A DNA stretch of 19,412 nt from JAZREA01 sp045660545 (GCA_045660545.1 JAZREA010000017.1:1-19412); one strand, 5' to 3'. Counted from the stretch's first letter, positions 5,320 to 13,234 are shown. The notes: generated by a model not told the origin, from the letters alone. Program-made: numbers and translations.

Positions 5320-6570
5320 TTATACAGCCTTGTTTTTTATATACTTTTTGTCCTCTGCGACAATTTTAGGAATAGCCGCGTCGGTAACACAATCTTTTGT
5401 GATTGTAACCTTCTTAATGCTCTTGTTAGAAGGGATTTCGTACATAATGTCGTTCATAATCTCTTCCATAATAGAGCGCAGGCCTCTTGCACCGGTTTTA
5501 AGCTTAATAGCCTTTTTGGCTATCTCGACAAGCGCGTCTTCGTCGAAATCGAGATCCACACCGTCGAGCGAGAAAAGCTTTTGATATTGCTTAACCAGGG
5601 CGTTTTTCGGCTTGGTTAAAATCGCAATCAACGCCTCTTCGTCAAGCGTTTTAAGCGTCGCAATTATCGGCACACGACCGATAAATTCAGGTATTATTCC
5701 GAATTTTATAAGGTCATGAGGAACAACGTCTTTTAATATTTCTGCGTTGTCTTTTTGAAGATTAACGTTAATCTCCGCGCCAAAGCCCATAGACTTTTTG
5801 CCGATTCTGGAACCGATAATCTTTTCCAGCCCGTCAAAAGCACCGCCGCAGATGAAAAGTATGTTTGTGGTGTCAATCTGGATGAGCTCTTGCTGAGGGT
5901 GCTTTCTGCCACCCTGTGGCGGAACAGATGCAACAGTACCTTCTAAAATTTTAAGGAGTGCCTGCTGTACGCCCTCGCCGCTAACGTCTCTTGTGATAGA
6001 TACGTTTTCGGCCTTGCGGGTAATTTTGTCGATTTCGTCGATGTAAATAATCCCTTTTTCTGCCTTTTTAATGTTGTAGTCAGCAGCCTGAATAAGCTTT
6101 AAAAGGATGTTTTCAACGTCCTCGCCGACATATCCCGCCTCTGTAAGCGCGGTTGCGTCAGCAATCGCAAAGGGAACGTCCAAAATTTTAGCCAATGTCT
6201 GTGCAAGCAACGTCTTGCCCGACCCGGTAGGCCCAAGCATAAGGATGTTGCTCTTTTGGATATCGACGTCGTCCCCGCCCTCGCCTGCCGCGTTAATACG
6301 CTTGTAGTGGTTGTAAACCGCTACGGCGAGCTGCTTTTTTGCATAATCCTGGCCGATTATATATTCGTCAAGGATTCTTTTAATCTCCTTAGGTACAGGA
6401 ACGTTGGTGTATTTTTCCTCGCTGTAATCCAGCTTTTCGTCGAATTCGTCCTCTAAGATGTTTATACATGCGCGTATGCAGCTGCTGCAAATGGCAACAT
6501 CAGGTCCTACAATAAGCTGGTTGCTTGGTTGGCCGCAAAACGAACATTTTGACAAATTCTTTTCATTCAT
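5320..6570 (-). CDS. clpX: ATP-dependent Clp protease ATP-binding subunit ClpX
   Basis: 416 residues, normal ClpX length. ClpX is a AAA+ hexamer that unfolds tagged substrates and feeds them to ClpP. An N-terminal zinc-binding domain has Cys9, Cys12, Cys28 and Cys31. Walker A GPTGSGKT is at 113-120, the pore loop GYVG at 146-149, Walker B IIYIDEID around 174-181; GGRKHP (RKH pore loop) and sensor-2 GARGLR follow. The ClpP-docking loop reads MGFG where many ClpX proteins have IGFG, a conservative change. Its GGAGG site lies 12 bases before the start, somewhat far. It is the last gene of the tig-clpP-clpX operon, 21 bases after clpP, and its 3' region carries the structured element and the shared terminator at 5006-5055. 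Confidence 0.97.
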   Translation of the reverse strand: MNEKNLSKCSFCGQPSNQLIVGPDVAICSSCIRACINILEDEFDEKLDYSEEKYTNVPVPKEIKRILDEYIIGQDYAKKQLAVAVYNHYKRINAAGEGGDDVDIQKSNILMLGPTGSGKTLLAQTLAKILDVPFAIADATALTEAGYVGEDVENILLKLIQAADYNIKKAEKGIIYIDEIDKITRKAENVSITRDVSGEGVQQALLKILEGTVASVPPQGGRKHPQQELIQIDTTNILFICGGAFDGLEKIIGSRIGKKSMGFGAEINVNLQKDNAEILKDVVPHDLIKFGIIPEFIGRVPIIATLKTLDEEALIAILTKPKNALVKQYQKLFSLDGVDLDFDEDALVEIAKKAIKLKTGARGLRSIMEEIMNDIMYEIPSNKSIKKVTITKDCVTDAAIPKIVAEDKKYIKNKAV

Positions 6571-6591
6571 ATCCTAAAAAAACCTCCGAAT

Positions 6592-7176
6592 TTATGCTCT
6601 AGAAGTAATTACCTTGTCAATCAAGCCGTAGGTTGCAGCCTCGTCTGCAGACATAAAGTTGTCTCTTTCGGTATCGCGCTCAATCTGGTCGAGCGGCTTG
6701 CCTGTGTTTTTGGCTAAAATCTCGTTAAGAGTGTGCTTGATGCGGATAATTCTGTCGGCGTGGATTTTAATATCCGTAGCCTGTCCCTGCATTCCGCCCA
6801 AAGGCTGATGAATCATAATTTCGCTGTTCGGAAGCGCAAATCTCTTGCCCTTAGCGCCGCTTGACAGTAAAAACGCACCCATACTTGCGGCCATACCGAT
6901 ACAAATGGTAGAAACATCACACTTTATATACTGCATAGTGTCGTAAATAGCCATACCGGCAGTAATGCTTCCGCCGGGGCTGTTGATGTATAGACTGATA
7001 TCTTTATCGGGGTCTTCTGACTCTAAAAACAGCAACTGTGCAACAACCAGCCCTGCTGTAACGTCGTTAACCTCTTCGCCCAAGATGATGATTCTGTCTT
7101 TTAAAAGACGGGAATATATGTCGTAGGCGCGTTCTCCTCTGTTTGTCTGTTCGATTACTGTTGGTACCAAACTCAT
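6592..7176 (-). CDS. clpP: ATP-dependent Clp protease proteolytic subunit ClpP
   Basis: 194 residues, the usual size. ClpP forms the double-heptamer serine peptidase chamber that degrades proteins unfolded by ClpX. The catalytic triad is all present: Ser98 in GMAASMGA, His123 in MIHQPLGG and Asp172 in RDNFMSADEA. The N-terminal axial-loop segment MSLVPTVIEQ and the SLYINSPGG strand are typical. AAGGGGG precedes the ATG by about 8 bases. It lies between tig (22 bases upstream) and clpX (21 bases downstream) with no promoter or terminator in the gaps, so the three are one operon for nascent-chain folding and protein turnover. No CIRCE or other heat-shock operator is evident. Confidence 0.98.
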   Translation of the reverse strand: MSLVPTVIEQTNRGERAYDIYSRLLKDRIIILGEEVNDVTAGLVVAQLLFLESEDPDKDISLYINSPGGSITAGMAIYDTMQYIKCDVSTICIGMAASMGAFLLSSGAKGKRFALPNSEIMIHQPLGGMQGQATDIKIHADRIIRIKHTLNEILAKNTGKPLDQIERDTERDNFMSADEAATYGLIDKVITSRA

Positions 7177-7198
7177 AACGAATCCCCCTTAAAGTCAA

Positions 7199-8467
7199 TT
7201 ATTTTGCAGCATCAACAATAAGTTCAACAACCTTTTTGTTTACGATGCCGTCTTTTATGTCCTCTTCCGGTATGAATTTCTTGATATCTTCAGCCTTCAT
7301 CTGGTAGCTGTCAGCAATTTTGGTGTATTCAGCTTCGATATCCTCAGCAGTTGCTTCAACCTTTTCGGCCTTAGCGATTGCTTCTAATGTCAAAGAAACT
7401 CTAACCTGCTGTGTAGCGTGGTCTTTAAACTGTTCCTTAAACTTGTCAGCAGTCATACCTGTCATCTGGAAGTACTGCTGAAGGCTGATGCCCTGTCCCT
7501 GAAGTCTTGCGTCGTAGTCTCTGAGCATCATGTTAAGCTGCTGCTCAATCATACAGTCAGGGATTTCAACCTCTGTCTTTTCAGCCACAGCTTCGATAGC
7601 CTTGTCTTCGGTCTCTGCCTTAGCCTGAGCGTCTTTTGCTTCCTGAAGATTTTTCTTTATGTCTTCTTTGTACTCAGAAAGTGTATCAAATTCAGAAACA
7701 TCTTTTGCAAACTCGTCGTCGAGTGCAGGAAGTTCCTTTTTCTTGATAGCGTTAATCTTTACTTTAAATTCAGCAGCTGCACCTTTTAGGTCTTCTGCGT
7801 GGTAGTCTTCCGGGAAAGTAACGTTAACAGTCACTTCGTCGCCCTTGTTAGCGCCGATAAGCTGCTCTTCAAATCCAGGGATAAACTGGCCAGAGCCGAT
7901 TGTGAGTTCAAAGTCTTTGCCTGCGCCGCCGTCAAAAGCAACACCGTCTTTAAAGCCTTCGAAGTCAATAACCGCGATGTCGCCGTTTTCAACAGCTCTG
8001 TCGTCGATTTCGATAACTCTTGAGTTTCTCTCTAAAGCCTTTGCAACTTCAGCGTCTACGTCTTCGTCGCTTACATTATACTCAACTTTTTCGAGTTTAA
8101 TACCCTTATATTTTCCTAATTTTACCTCAGGCTTTAACTGAACCTTAGCTGTGACGATAACAGCCTCGCCCTTTTTGATGTCTTCGAGGTCGATTTCGGG
8201 TCTGTCAACAGGCTCAAGTTCAAGCTCCTTAACAGCCTCGTCGTAAGCGTCGGGAAGAACAAAGTTCACAGCGTCCTCGTAGAATATTTCAGCACCATAG
8301 AGCTTTTCAATCATAGCTCTTGGAGCCTTACCCTTTCTGAAACCGGGAACGTTAATGTGCTTAACGTTTTTGGAGTATGACTTTTTCATACCCTCTTCAA
8401 ATTTTTCGGCAGAAATTTCGATTTTAAATTCTGCTACACCATTTTCGGTCTTTATTAATTTTGCCAT
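7199..8467 (-). CDS. tig: trigger factor (ribosome-associated chaperone/PPIase)
   Basis: 422 residues, close to the family norm. The N-terminal ribosome-binding domain carries the signature GFRKGKAP at 42-49, which docks at the tunnel exit. The FKBP-type prolyl isomerase domain spans about 150-245 (VIDFEGFKDG...LTIGSGQFIPGFEEQL), and an acidic, helical C-terminal chaperone domain ends the protein. It helps nascent proteins fold in the cytosol. GGAAGGAG lies about 11 bases before the ATG, and a good promoter with an extended -10 sits just upstream, its -35 overlapping the stop codon of the phosphoesterase gene. It is the first gene of the tig-clpP-clpX operon. Confidence 0.97.
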   Translation of the reverse strand: MAKLIKTENGVAEFKIEISAEKFEEGMKKSYSKNVKHINVPGFRKGKAPRAMIEKLYGAEIFYEDAVNFVLPDAYDEAVKELELEPVDRPEIDLEDIKKGEAVIVTAKVQLKPEVKLGKYKGIKLEKVEYNVSDEDVDAEVAKALERNSRVIEIDDRAVENGDIAVIDFEGFKDGVAFDGGAGKDFELTIGSGQFIPGFEEQLIGANKGDEVTVNVTFPEDYHAEDLKGAAAEFKVKINAIKKKELPALDDEFAKDVSEFDTLSEYKEDIKKNLQEAKDAQAKAETEDKAIEAVAEKTEVEIPDCMIEQQLNMMLRDYDARLQGQGISLQQYFQMTGMTADKFKEQFKDHATQQVRVSLTLEAIAKAEKVEATAEDIEAEYTKIADSYQMKAEDIKKFIPEEDIKDGIVNKKVVELIVDAAK

Positions 8468-8498
8468 TTTTCCTAACTCCTTCCAAAATACTTATGGT

Positions 8499-8527
8499 AT
8501 TTTAACATATTTATATACTTTTTTCAA
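8499..8527 (-). promoter_or_regulatory. promoter of the tig-clpP-clpX operon
   Basis: On the minus strand: TTGAAA (8527-8522), 17-bp spacer, TAAAAT (8504-8499), with TGT immediately before the -10. The -35 overlaps the stop codon of the upstream phosphoesterase gene. Confidence 0.75.
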
Positions 8528-9198
8528 CCCATAATTTGATATGGCTTAAATTCTAAATAATCGCACGAGACTAATCTGTACGCCACGCCGTCTTCGTCAA
8601 AATCGCTGTAATCTTTAAGAGCGCCTGCGTGCAGATGCCCGAATAGACAAAGCTTTGCGCCGTAAGAGGATATAATCTGCTTAAAATCGTTGTCGGGCGG
8701 ATAGTGCAGCGCCACGATAATTCGCTCCGCTTCGCCGTTTATCGATTTTAGCGAGTTTATAAGTCTCTCTTTTTCGCGGTTGTAGACTTTTAAGTCTTCT
8801 TCGTTTCTGCTTGTAAGCTGCCAGCCGCGCGTACCGCATATCGCGGTGCCTTCATATATATAATGGTTGTTGTGTATGAATTTGATTGTGTCAAAGCCGT
8901 TTTGTTCACACCATTTTTTGTGCTTGGACATTGTCGTCCACCAGTAGTCGTGGTTTCCTTTTAAAATCAGCTTTGTACCGTTAAGACTGTTGATGAACTT
9001 AAAGTCCTCGTACGTGTCTTCAAGATACATTGCCCACGAATTATCTCCGTTTACAATAACTACATCGTCTTTGGATACACAGCTGTTCCAGTTTTCTTGC
9101 AGTCTTTTTTCATAATCCTTCCATTTGGCGCCAAAGACGTCCATAGGCTTGTCCGTGGCGAAGGAAAGGTGTAAGTCGGAAATTGAAAAGAGTGCCAA
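8524..9198 (-). CDS. calcineurin-like metallophosphoesterase
   Basis: 224 residues from the TTG start at 9198. All metal-binding motifs of the family are visible in order: D8-x-H10 (SDLHL), G-D52-N53 (NGDNSW), GNHD at 81-84, an isolated His in IIVALHYPP, and GHLHAG. It should bind two divalent metals and hydrolyse a phosphoester; the substrate is unknown. The start is fixed by GGAAGGAG, 8 bases before TTG. The frame stays open to an ATG at 9264, but those extra 22 residues are not needed and overlap the ribosome site of the divergent DUF1540 gene. It ends at the tig promoter. Cytosolic, with no signal peptide. Confidence 0.88.
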   Translation of the reverse strand: MALFSISDLHLSFATDKPMDVFGAKWKDYEKRLQENWNSCVSKDDVVIVNGDNSWAMYLEDTYEDFKFINSLNGTKLILKGNHDYWWTTMSKHKKWCEQNGFDTIKFIHNNHYIYEGTAICGTRGWQLTSRNEEDLKVYNREKERLINSLKSINGEAERIIVALHYPPDNDFKQIISSYGAKLCLFGHLHAGALKDYSDFDEDGVAYRLVSCDYLEFKPYQIMG

Positions 9199-9265
9199 TT
9201 TACTTTCTCCTTCCGCATAATTTAATTTTTTAAGGCAATAATACAGCTGAAAGGAGATGTTCAAA

Positions 9266-9430
9266 ATGAGCGAATGTCATAAAGACAATGTAATCAGCGG
9301 TATTAAGTGTTCAGTAAGCGATTGCGTTTATAACTGTGAGACAAAGTGTACAGCGGGAACAATCCATGTAGGCCCGCAAAGCGCAACCACAACTTCTGAA
9401 ACAGATTGTCAAACTTTCGAACGTAAGTAA
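9266..9430 (+). CDS. DUF1540 cysteine-rich mini-protein
   Basis: 54 residues, starting MSECHKDNVISGIKCSVSDC. It carries the DUF1540 pattern of regularly spaced Cys: KCSVSDCVYNCETKC (Cys15, 20, 24, 28), then a loop IHVGP and a final Cys48 near TDCQTF. This small domain is common in Clostridia and probably binds a metal; function is unknown. AAGGAG (9251-9256) sits 9 bases before ATG 9266. It is divergent from the phosphoesterase gene with about 67 bases between starts, and convergent with thrC, only 33 bases away. Confidence 0.88.
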   Translation: MSECHKDNVISGIKCSVSDCVYNCETKCTAGTIHVGPQSATTTSETDCQTFERK

Positions 9431-9454
9431 TTACCAACCAACCAAAACGGCAAC

Positions 9455-9479
9455 GCTGTTGGGCTATATGCCCAATAGC
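9455..9479. terminator. weak hairpin between DUF1540 and thrC
   Basis: GCTGTTGGGC and GCCCAATAGC (9455-9464 and 9470-9479) form a stem with one G-U around TATAT, overlapping the thrC stop codon. The T-run after it is poor, so termination is uncertain for either strand. Confidence 0.4.
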
Positions 9480-10966
9480 TTGTTACATACAAAGTCTTTT
9501 AATGCGTCTTTTTCAATATAGTCGGTAAATCTCGGCTCCTTGCCTCTTAGCCCGTTAAGAGAAGCGGGGATATCAAGCCCCGTCTTTTCGTTAAGATGGT
9601 CTAAAAGTTCAAATTCACTCTTGCCCTCTAACGCTTCTTTGCCGTCAAGAGCAGTGATAACAGAGCTGTTGAACTTATAAGGACTTGCTGTAGACAAAAT
9701 AACTGTCTTGGATTTATCACCTGTCTCAAACAGATACTGGTCGTAGACGTTTTTGCCGACTGCGGTGTGCGTGTCCATAATGTATCCGTACGATTCAAAG
9801 GTATCTTTAATAGAAAGAAGAGTGTCCTCGTCGTCACAATATCCTCCCCAGAGGATGTCGGCGATTTTTTCTTTCATATCGTCGCTTACTTCGTAGTTGC
9901 CGTCAACCGCGAGAGCCTTCATGTATTCAGCTACTTTGTCGCAGTCGCGTCCTGATATGTCAAATAAGAATCTCTCTAAATTGCTGGAAATCAAAATATC
10001 CATAGAGGGAGAAGATGTTACGTGGAAGTCTCTGTTTTTGTTGTAAAGACCCGAACGGATAAAGTCTGTAAGCACGTTGTTTTTGTTGGACGCGCATATC
10101 AGCTTGTTTACAGGAAGCCCCATCTTTTTAGCGTAATAACCTGCTAAGATGTCGCCGAAGTTACCTGTCGGGACAACAAAGTTAATCTTTTCCCCAAGCT
10201 TTATTTCGCCCGCTTTTAGCATGTCGCAATAAGCGGAAAAATAATAAACAATTTGTGGAAGTAACCTTCCCCAGTTAATAGAGTTTGCGGAAGAAAGCAT
10301 GTAGCCTTTTTCATCAAGCTCCTTTTTAAACTCTTCGTCTGTAAAGATTTTCTTAACACCGCTTTGCGCGTCGTCAAAGTTGCCCAAAATTCCTGCAACA
10401 GAAACGTTTTCACCCTCCTGTGTGCTCATCTGAAGCTTCTGTATGTCCGAAACACCGTCGCGCGGGTAGAAAACTGCAATCTTAGTACCCTCTACGTCTT
10501 TAAAGCCTTCTAAGGCAGCCTTGCCGGTGTCTCCGGAGGTCGCTACTAAAATGACAACGGTTCTGTCGTCGTTGGTCTTTTTAATAGCTTTTGTAAGGAA
10601 ATGCGGCAAAATCTGTAAAGCCACGTCTTTAAAGGCACAGGTAACACCGTGCCAAAGCTCTAAGAAGTATACCCCGTTGTTAAGCTTGTAAACGGGAGTG
10701 ATGCATTCCGTACCGAACTTTTCCTTATTATATGCAGCGCTGACACAGTCGCAAACCTCTTTTGGAGTAAAGTCCGTTAAGTATCTGCCGATAATTTCGG
10801 TCGCACGCTGGTTGTATGTATAATCCTTCATTTTATCAATGTCGTGGATAGTAAACTGCGGAAAGCTGTCGGGCACAAACAAACCACCATCAGGTGCGAG
10901 ACCTGTTTTAATAGCCTCTGAGCTTGTGCATTCGTAATTTTTGCTTCTTGTACTGTTGTATAACAT
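9464..10966 (-). CDS. thrC: threonine synthase
   Basis: 500 residues, the length of the longer threonine synthase class. It converts O-phosphohomoserine to threonine with pyridoxal phosphate. The PLP lysine is K113 in HGVTCAFKDVALQ; the phosphate-binding SGDTG is in VATSGDTGKAALEGF. The N terminus has the class-specific YNSTRSKN, and GLAPDGGLFVP at about 22-32 is typical. AAAGGCGGTG precedes the ATG by about 7 bases, and a promoter lies 37 to 65 bases upstream. It is monocistronic here, divergent from citrate synthase. No T-box or leader peptide was noticed in the short upstream region, so amino-acid control is not evident. Confidence 0.96.
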   Translation of the reverse strand: MLYNSTRSKNYECTSSEAIKTGLAPDGGLFVPDSFPQFTIHDIDKMKDYTYNQRATEIIGRYLTDFTPKEVCDCVSAAYNKEKFGTECITPVYKLNNGVYFLELWHGVTCAFKDVALQILPHFLTKAIKKTNDDRTVVILVATSGDTGKAALEGFKDVEGTKIAVFYPRDGVSDIQKLQMSTQEGENVSVAGILGNFDDAQSGVKKIFTDEEFKKELDEKGYMLSSANSINWGRLLPQIVYYFSAYCDMLKAGEIKLGEKINFVVPTGNFGDILAGYYAKKMGLPVNKLICASNKNNVLTDFIRSGLYNKNRDFHVTSSPSMDILISSNLERFLFDISGRDCDKVAEYMKALAVDGNYEVSDDMKEKIADILWGGYCDDEDTLLSIKDTFESYGYIMDTHTAVGKNVYDQYLFETGDKSKTVILSTASPYKFNSSVITALDGKEALEGKSEFELLDHLNEKTGLDIPASLNGLRGKEPRFTDYIEKDALKDFVCNKLLGI

Positions 10967-11002
10967 TAATACACCGCCTTTAAACGCTAAAATACTTATT
11001 AT

Positions 11003-11031
11003 ATAATACTATAAAATATTTTGTTTGTAAA
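11003..11031 (-). promoter_or_regulatory. thrC promoter
   Basis: On the minus strand: TTTACA (11031-11026), 17-bp spacer, TATTAT (11008-11003). An overlapping TATAAT lies just downstream but at a poor distance from the -35. Confidence 0.6.
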
Positions 11032-11181
11032 GTGATTTCGAACTTTTCTAACGCTTTTACAAAAATTAGGTAACTTTTAGCCTCTTGTTTGTTTTAATTT
11101 TCAAAATTTGTCTCTTTTTAACGAATTTTTTCAAAAATTGGCAATTTTTTTTGCGTTTTTTTCATTTTTGGGTTAAAATAT

Positions 11182-11210
11182 TTGACTTTTGCGTAATTAT
11201 ATTGTACAAT
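11182..11210 (+). promoter_or_regulatory. citrate synthase promoter
   Basis: TTGACT (11182-11187), 17-bp spacer, TACAAT (11205-11210). Transcription would start near 11217, about 36 bases before ATG 11253. This rules out the in-frame extension back to 11085. Confidence 0.8.
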
Positions 11211-11252
11211 ATGAAAATAATCAAAAAATTTTTTCAAAAACAAGGTGATATC

Positions 11253-12608
11253 ATGGCATATTTAAAAGACAGTGAACAGGGACGTAGGCTTTTGGAAATT
11301 GCAAAGGACAGCAACTTCATAAGCCCCGAATATTACTATACATATAATGTAAAGAGAGGCCTCAGAAACACTAACGGTACAGGTGTTTTGGTCGGCCTTA
11401 CAAATATCGGCGACGTACACGGATACATTTTTGACGAAAACGAAAAGGTCGACGTAGACGGACGCCTTTGTTACAGAGGCATCAACGTTTCACAGATGGT
11501 ACAAAGCTGCATAGACGAAAACCGCTTTGGCTTTGAGGAGACCATTTTCCTTATTATGTTTGGTAAGCTTCCGACAAAGGAAGAGCTTGATAATTTTACA
11601 GAGTATCTAAACAGCGCTATGGCTTTGCCTAAGAATTTTACCGAGGACCTTATCTTAAAGGCGCCCTCTCCTGATATTATGAATAAGATTGCAAGGTGCG
11701 TTTTGGGACTTTATTCGTATGACGACAATCCGGATAGCTTGGACCTTGACAATCTCCTTACCCAGGCGCTTAACTTAATAGCACGCTTCCCTGTGCTTGT
11801 TGCACATTCGTATAGCGCGAAGTGTCATTATTTTGACGGCAAGAGTCTTTATCTGCACTCGCCGCAGAAGAACTTTTCTCTGGCGGAAAACTTCCTTTAT
11901 ATGATTCGTCCGGACAATAAGTTTACCGACCTCGAGGCCAAGGTTTTGGACCTTTGCCTTATCCTTCACGCAGAGCACGGCGCAGGTAATAACTCTGCGT
12001 TCGTTACAAAGGTTGTTTCCTCTACGGGTACAGATACTTATTCTGCTATCGCGGCGGCTGTCGGTTCATTAAAAGGGCCAAAGCATGGTGGTGCTAACAA
12101 CCGCGTTATCGGTATGATGACAGAGATTAAGGAAAACTTAAAGGATTGGAAAAATGAAGAGGAACTAAGCGAATATCTCTTAAAGATTCTTCACAAGGAG
12201 GCTTACGATAAAACTGGCCTTGTGTACGGTATGGGACACGCGGTTTATACTTTGTCCGACCCGCGTGCAGTTATGCTTAAAAAGTATGCCCAAAAGCTCG
12301 CAAAGGTTAAAAACTGTGAGGATGAGTTCGCGCTCTACGAGGCTGTTGAACGCCTGACTCCCGGCCTTTTCCACCAGGTTAAGAATACAACCCAGGCGCT
12401 TGCTGCAAACGTGGACTTTTACAGCGGCTTTGTTTACAGTATGCTTGGTATTTCCGACGACCTTTACACACCGCTTTTTGCTATGGCAAGAATCGTAGGC
12501 TGGTGCGCACATAGAATAGAAGAGGTTATGACTAATAATAAAATTATCCGTCCTGCGTACAAGAGCGTTGTAAAAAGGCTCCCGTACGTTCCGATTGACG
12601 AAAGATAA
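11253..12608 (+). CDS. gltA: citrate synthase
   Basis: 451 residues from ATG 11253, which has AAGGTGAT 5 to 12 bases upstream. The enzyme condenses oxaloacetate and acetyl-CoA to citrate, feeding 2-oxoglutarate and glutamate synthesis. Signatures: LHAEHGAGNNSAF (239-250), GPKHGGANN (275-283, His278), GMGHAVYTLSDPRA (326-339, catalytic-site His329 and Arg338) and Asp388 in NVDFYSG. The longer N terminus of about 90 residues before LCYRGINV is typical of the Firmicute form. The open frame runs upstream to 11085, but that part is Phe/Leu-rich low complexity and includes the promoter, so it is not coding. Monocistronic, ending in a strong hairpin. Confidence 0.95.
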   Translation: MAYLKDSEQGRRLLEIAKDSNFISPEYYYTYNVKRGLRNTNGTGVLVGLTNIGDVHGYIFDENEKVDVDGRLCYRGINVSQMVQSCIDENRFGFEETIFLIMFGKLPTKEELDNFTEYLNSAMALPKNFTEDLILKAPSPDIMNKIARCVLGLYSYDDNPDSLDLDNLLTQALNLIARFPVLVAHSYSAKCHYFDGKSLYLHSPQKNFSLAENFLYMIRPDNKFTDLEAKVLDLCLILHAEHGAGNNSAFVTKVVSSTGTDTYSAIAAAVGSLKGPKHGGANNRVIGMMTEIKENLKDWKNEEELSEYLLKILHKEAYDKTGLVYGMGHAVYTLSDPRAVMLKKYAQKLAKVKNCEDEFALYEAVERLTPGLFHQVKNTTQALAANVDFYSGFVYSMLGISDDLYTPLFAMARIVGWCAHRIEEVMTNNKIIRPAYKSVVKRLPYVPIDER

Positions 12609-12615
12609 AGAATAT

Positions 12616-12670
12616 TCCCCCACCTGCACAATCGACTTTGGTATATGCCGATGTGAAGGAGGGGGATTTT
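12616..12670 (+). terminator. terminator of the citrate synthase gene
   Basis: A long imperfect stem: TCCCCCACCTGCACA (12616-12630) pairs with 12652-12666 with two mismatches around a 21-base loop, followed by TTTT and, after CACA, six further T. Confidence 0.7.
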
Positions 12671-12690
12671 CACATTTTTTAAAAAAACAC

Positions 12691-12719
12691 TTGATTTTTA
12701 AAAAATATCGTGATATAAT
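12691..12719 (+). promoter_or_regulatory. promoter of the tRNA pair
   Basis: TTGATT (12691-12696), 17-bp spacer, TATAAT (12714-12719), preceded by TGA (extended -10). Predicted transcription start is about 12 bases before the tRNA-Glu. Confidence 0.8.
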
Positions 12720-12738
12720 GTGTAAGTCGCATAAATGT

Positions 12739-12813
12739 GGCTCATTGGTCAAGCGGTTAAGACTCCGCCCTCTCACGGCGGCAACAGGGGTTCGAATCCC
12801 CTATGAGTCACCA
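12739..12813 (+). tRNA. tRNA-Glu (CTC)
   Basis: 75 bases with encoded CCA. The acceptor stem is GGCTCAT/ATGAGTC (one G-U). The anticodon arm is CCGCC-CTCTCAC-GGCGG, so the anticodon is CTC, reading GAG. The T arm contains GGTTCGAAT, and the D-arm GTCAAGCGGTTAAGAC is typical of tRNA-Glu. Confidence 0.95.
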
Positions 12814-12816
12814 TAT

Positions 12817-12893
12817 GGACCTTTAGCTCAGTTGGTTAGAGCAACCGGCTCATAACCGGTTGGTCCGGGGTTCGAGTCCCTGAAGGTCCACCA
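12817..12893 (+). tRNA. tRNA with CAT anticodon (Met or Ile2)
   Basis: 77 bases with encoded CCA, three bases after tRNA-Glu. The acceptor stem is GGACCTT/AAGGTCC, the anticodon arm ACCGG-CTCATAA-CCGGT gives CAT, and the T arm is CGGGG-TTCGAGT-CCCTG. It is not an initiator, lacking three G-C pairs next to the anticodon loop and a C1-A72 mismatch. The body is close to what I remember of Firmicute tRNA-Ile2 (lysidine-modified CAU), so Ile2 is at least as likely as elongator Met. Its 3' CCA lies inside the stem of the following terminator. Confidence 0.93.
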
Positions 12894-12930
12894 ATAAAAG
12901 AACACCCTTATGGGTGTTTTTTTATTGGTG
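12889..12930 (+). terminator. terminator 1 after the tRNA pair, overlapping the tRNA CCA end
   Basis: CACCAATAAAAGAACACCC (12889-12907), loop TTAT, and its complement to 12930: a 19-bp stem with one G-U and an inner run of seven T. The stem begins at the last acceptor base, so discriminator and CCA are part of it. Confidence 0.85.
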
Positions 12931-12973
12931 CAATTATTGGGGGGGACTCGAACCCTGAGAGGGTTTTTGCGTA

Positions 12974-12998
12974 AAGAAAAACAGTACGGTGTACTGTT
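12974..12998 (+). terminator. hairpin inside the repeat region
   Basis: AAAACAGTAC, loop GGT, GTACTGTTTT, then further T; it is itself nested between TTTTTGC (12965-12971) and GCAAAAA. Terminator-like, but it has no gene of its own upstream. Confidence 0.45.
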
Positions 12999-13087
12999 TT
13001 TTAGCAAAAAGGTGCGCAGACGGGTACTGCACGTACGCGTGCGGTCGTCAAGCAAGAAAGACGCGAAGCGTATGTGTCCCTGAAGGT

Positions 13088-13140
13088 CCACCAATAAAAG
13101 AACACCCTTATGGGTGTTCTTTTATTGGTGGCCTTTTTTT
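13088..13140 (+). terminator. terminator copy 2, perfect 20-bp stem
   Basis: 13088-13107 pairs perfectly with 13112-13131 around TTAT, then CC and a run of T. The C at 13119 converts the G-U of copy 1 into a G-C pair. Confidence 0.7.
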
Positions 13141-13207
13141 GCTGTTGCAAAAACGGATTCAAGCTTCGTTTATCATCTCGCTTTCATCTCGCAGGGACTC
13201 TCGGGCT

Positions 13208-13234
13208 ACGAAACAATTCACCGGATTGTTTCGT
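13208..13234 (+). repeat. 10-bp hairpin inside the repeat region
   Basis: ACGAAACAAT (13208-13217), loop TCACCGG, ATTGTTTCGT (13225-13234). Perfect stem followed by TTTACG. Confidence 0.5.

Larger units (their letters stand above)
12876..13130 (+). repeat. 55-bp direct repeat of the tRNA 3' end plus terminator (200 bp apart)
   Basis: Bases 12876-12930 recur at 13076-13130 with one difference (T12919 versus C13119). The repeated unit starts inside the T-loop of the tRNA (GTCCCTGAAGGTCCACCA) and continues through the whole terminator hairpin. A third, damaged copy (CTGAAGGTCC then GGT) begins at 13248. Confidence 0.9.

Noticed and set aside
5285..5619. Plus-strand ORFs antisense to the clpX 3' end
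   Set aside because: They are mirror frames of the clpX coding sequence without ribosome sites or family features.
11085..11252. N-terminal extension of citrate synthase
   Set aside because: Low-complexity Phe/Leu-rich frame that contains the promoter (11182-11210); ATG 11253 has the ribosome site.
12595..12855. 86-residue ORF across the terminator and tRNAs
   Set aside because: Runs through two tRNA genes and a terminator; chance frame.
12817..12893. Initiator tRNA-fMet
   Set aside because: Lacks the three consecutive G-C pairs in the anticodon stem and the 1-72 mismatch of initiators.
12930..13005. A full tRNA gene on the minus strand ending at the TTCGAGTCC...CACCA tail
   Set aside because: No D arm or anticodon arm upstream and the tail is four bases too long for a 7-bp acceptor; only a tail look-alike.
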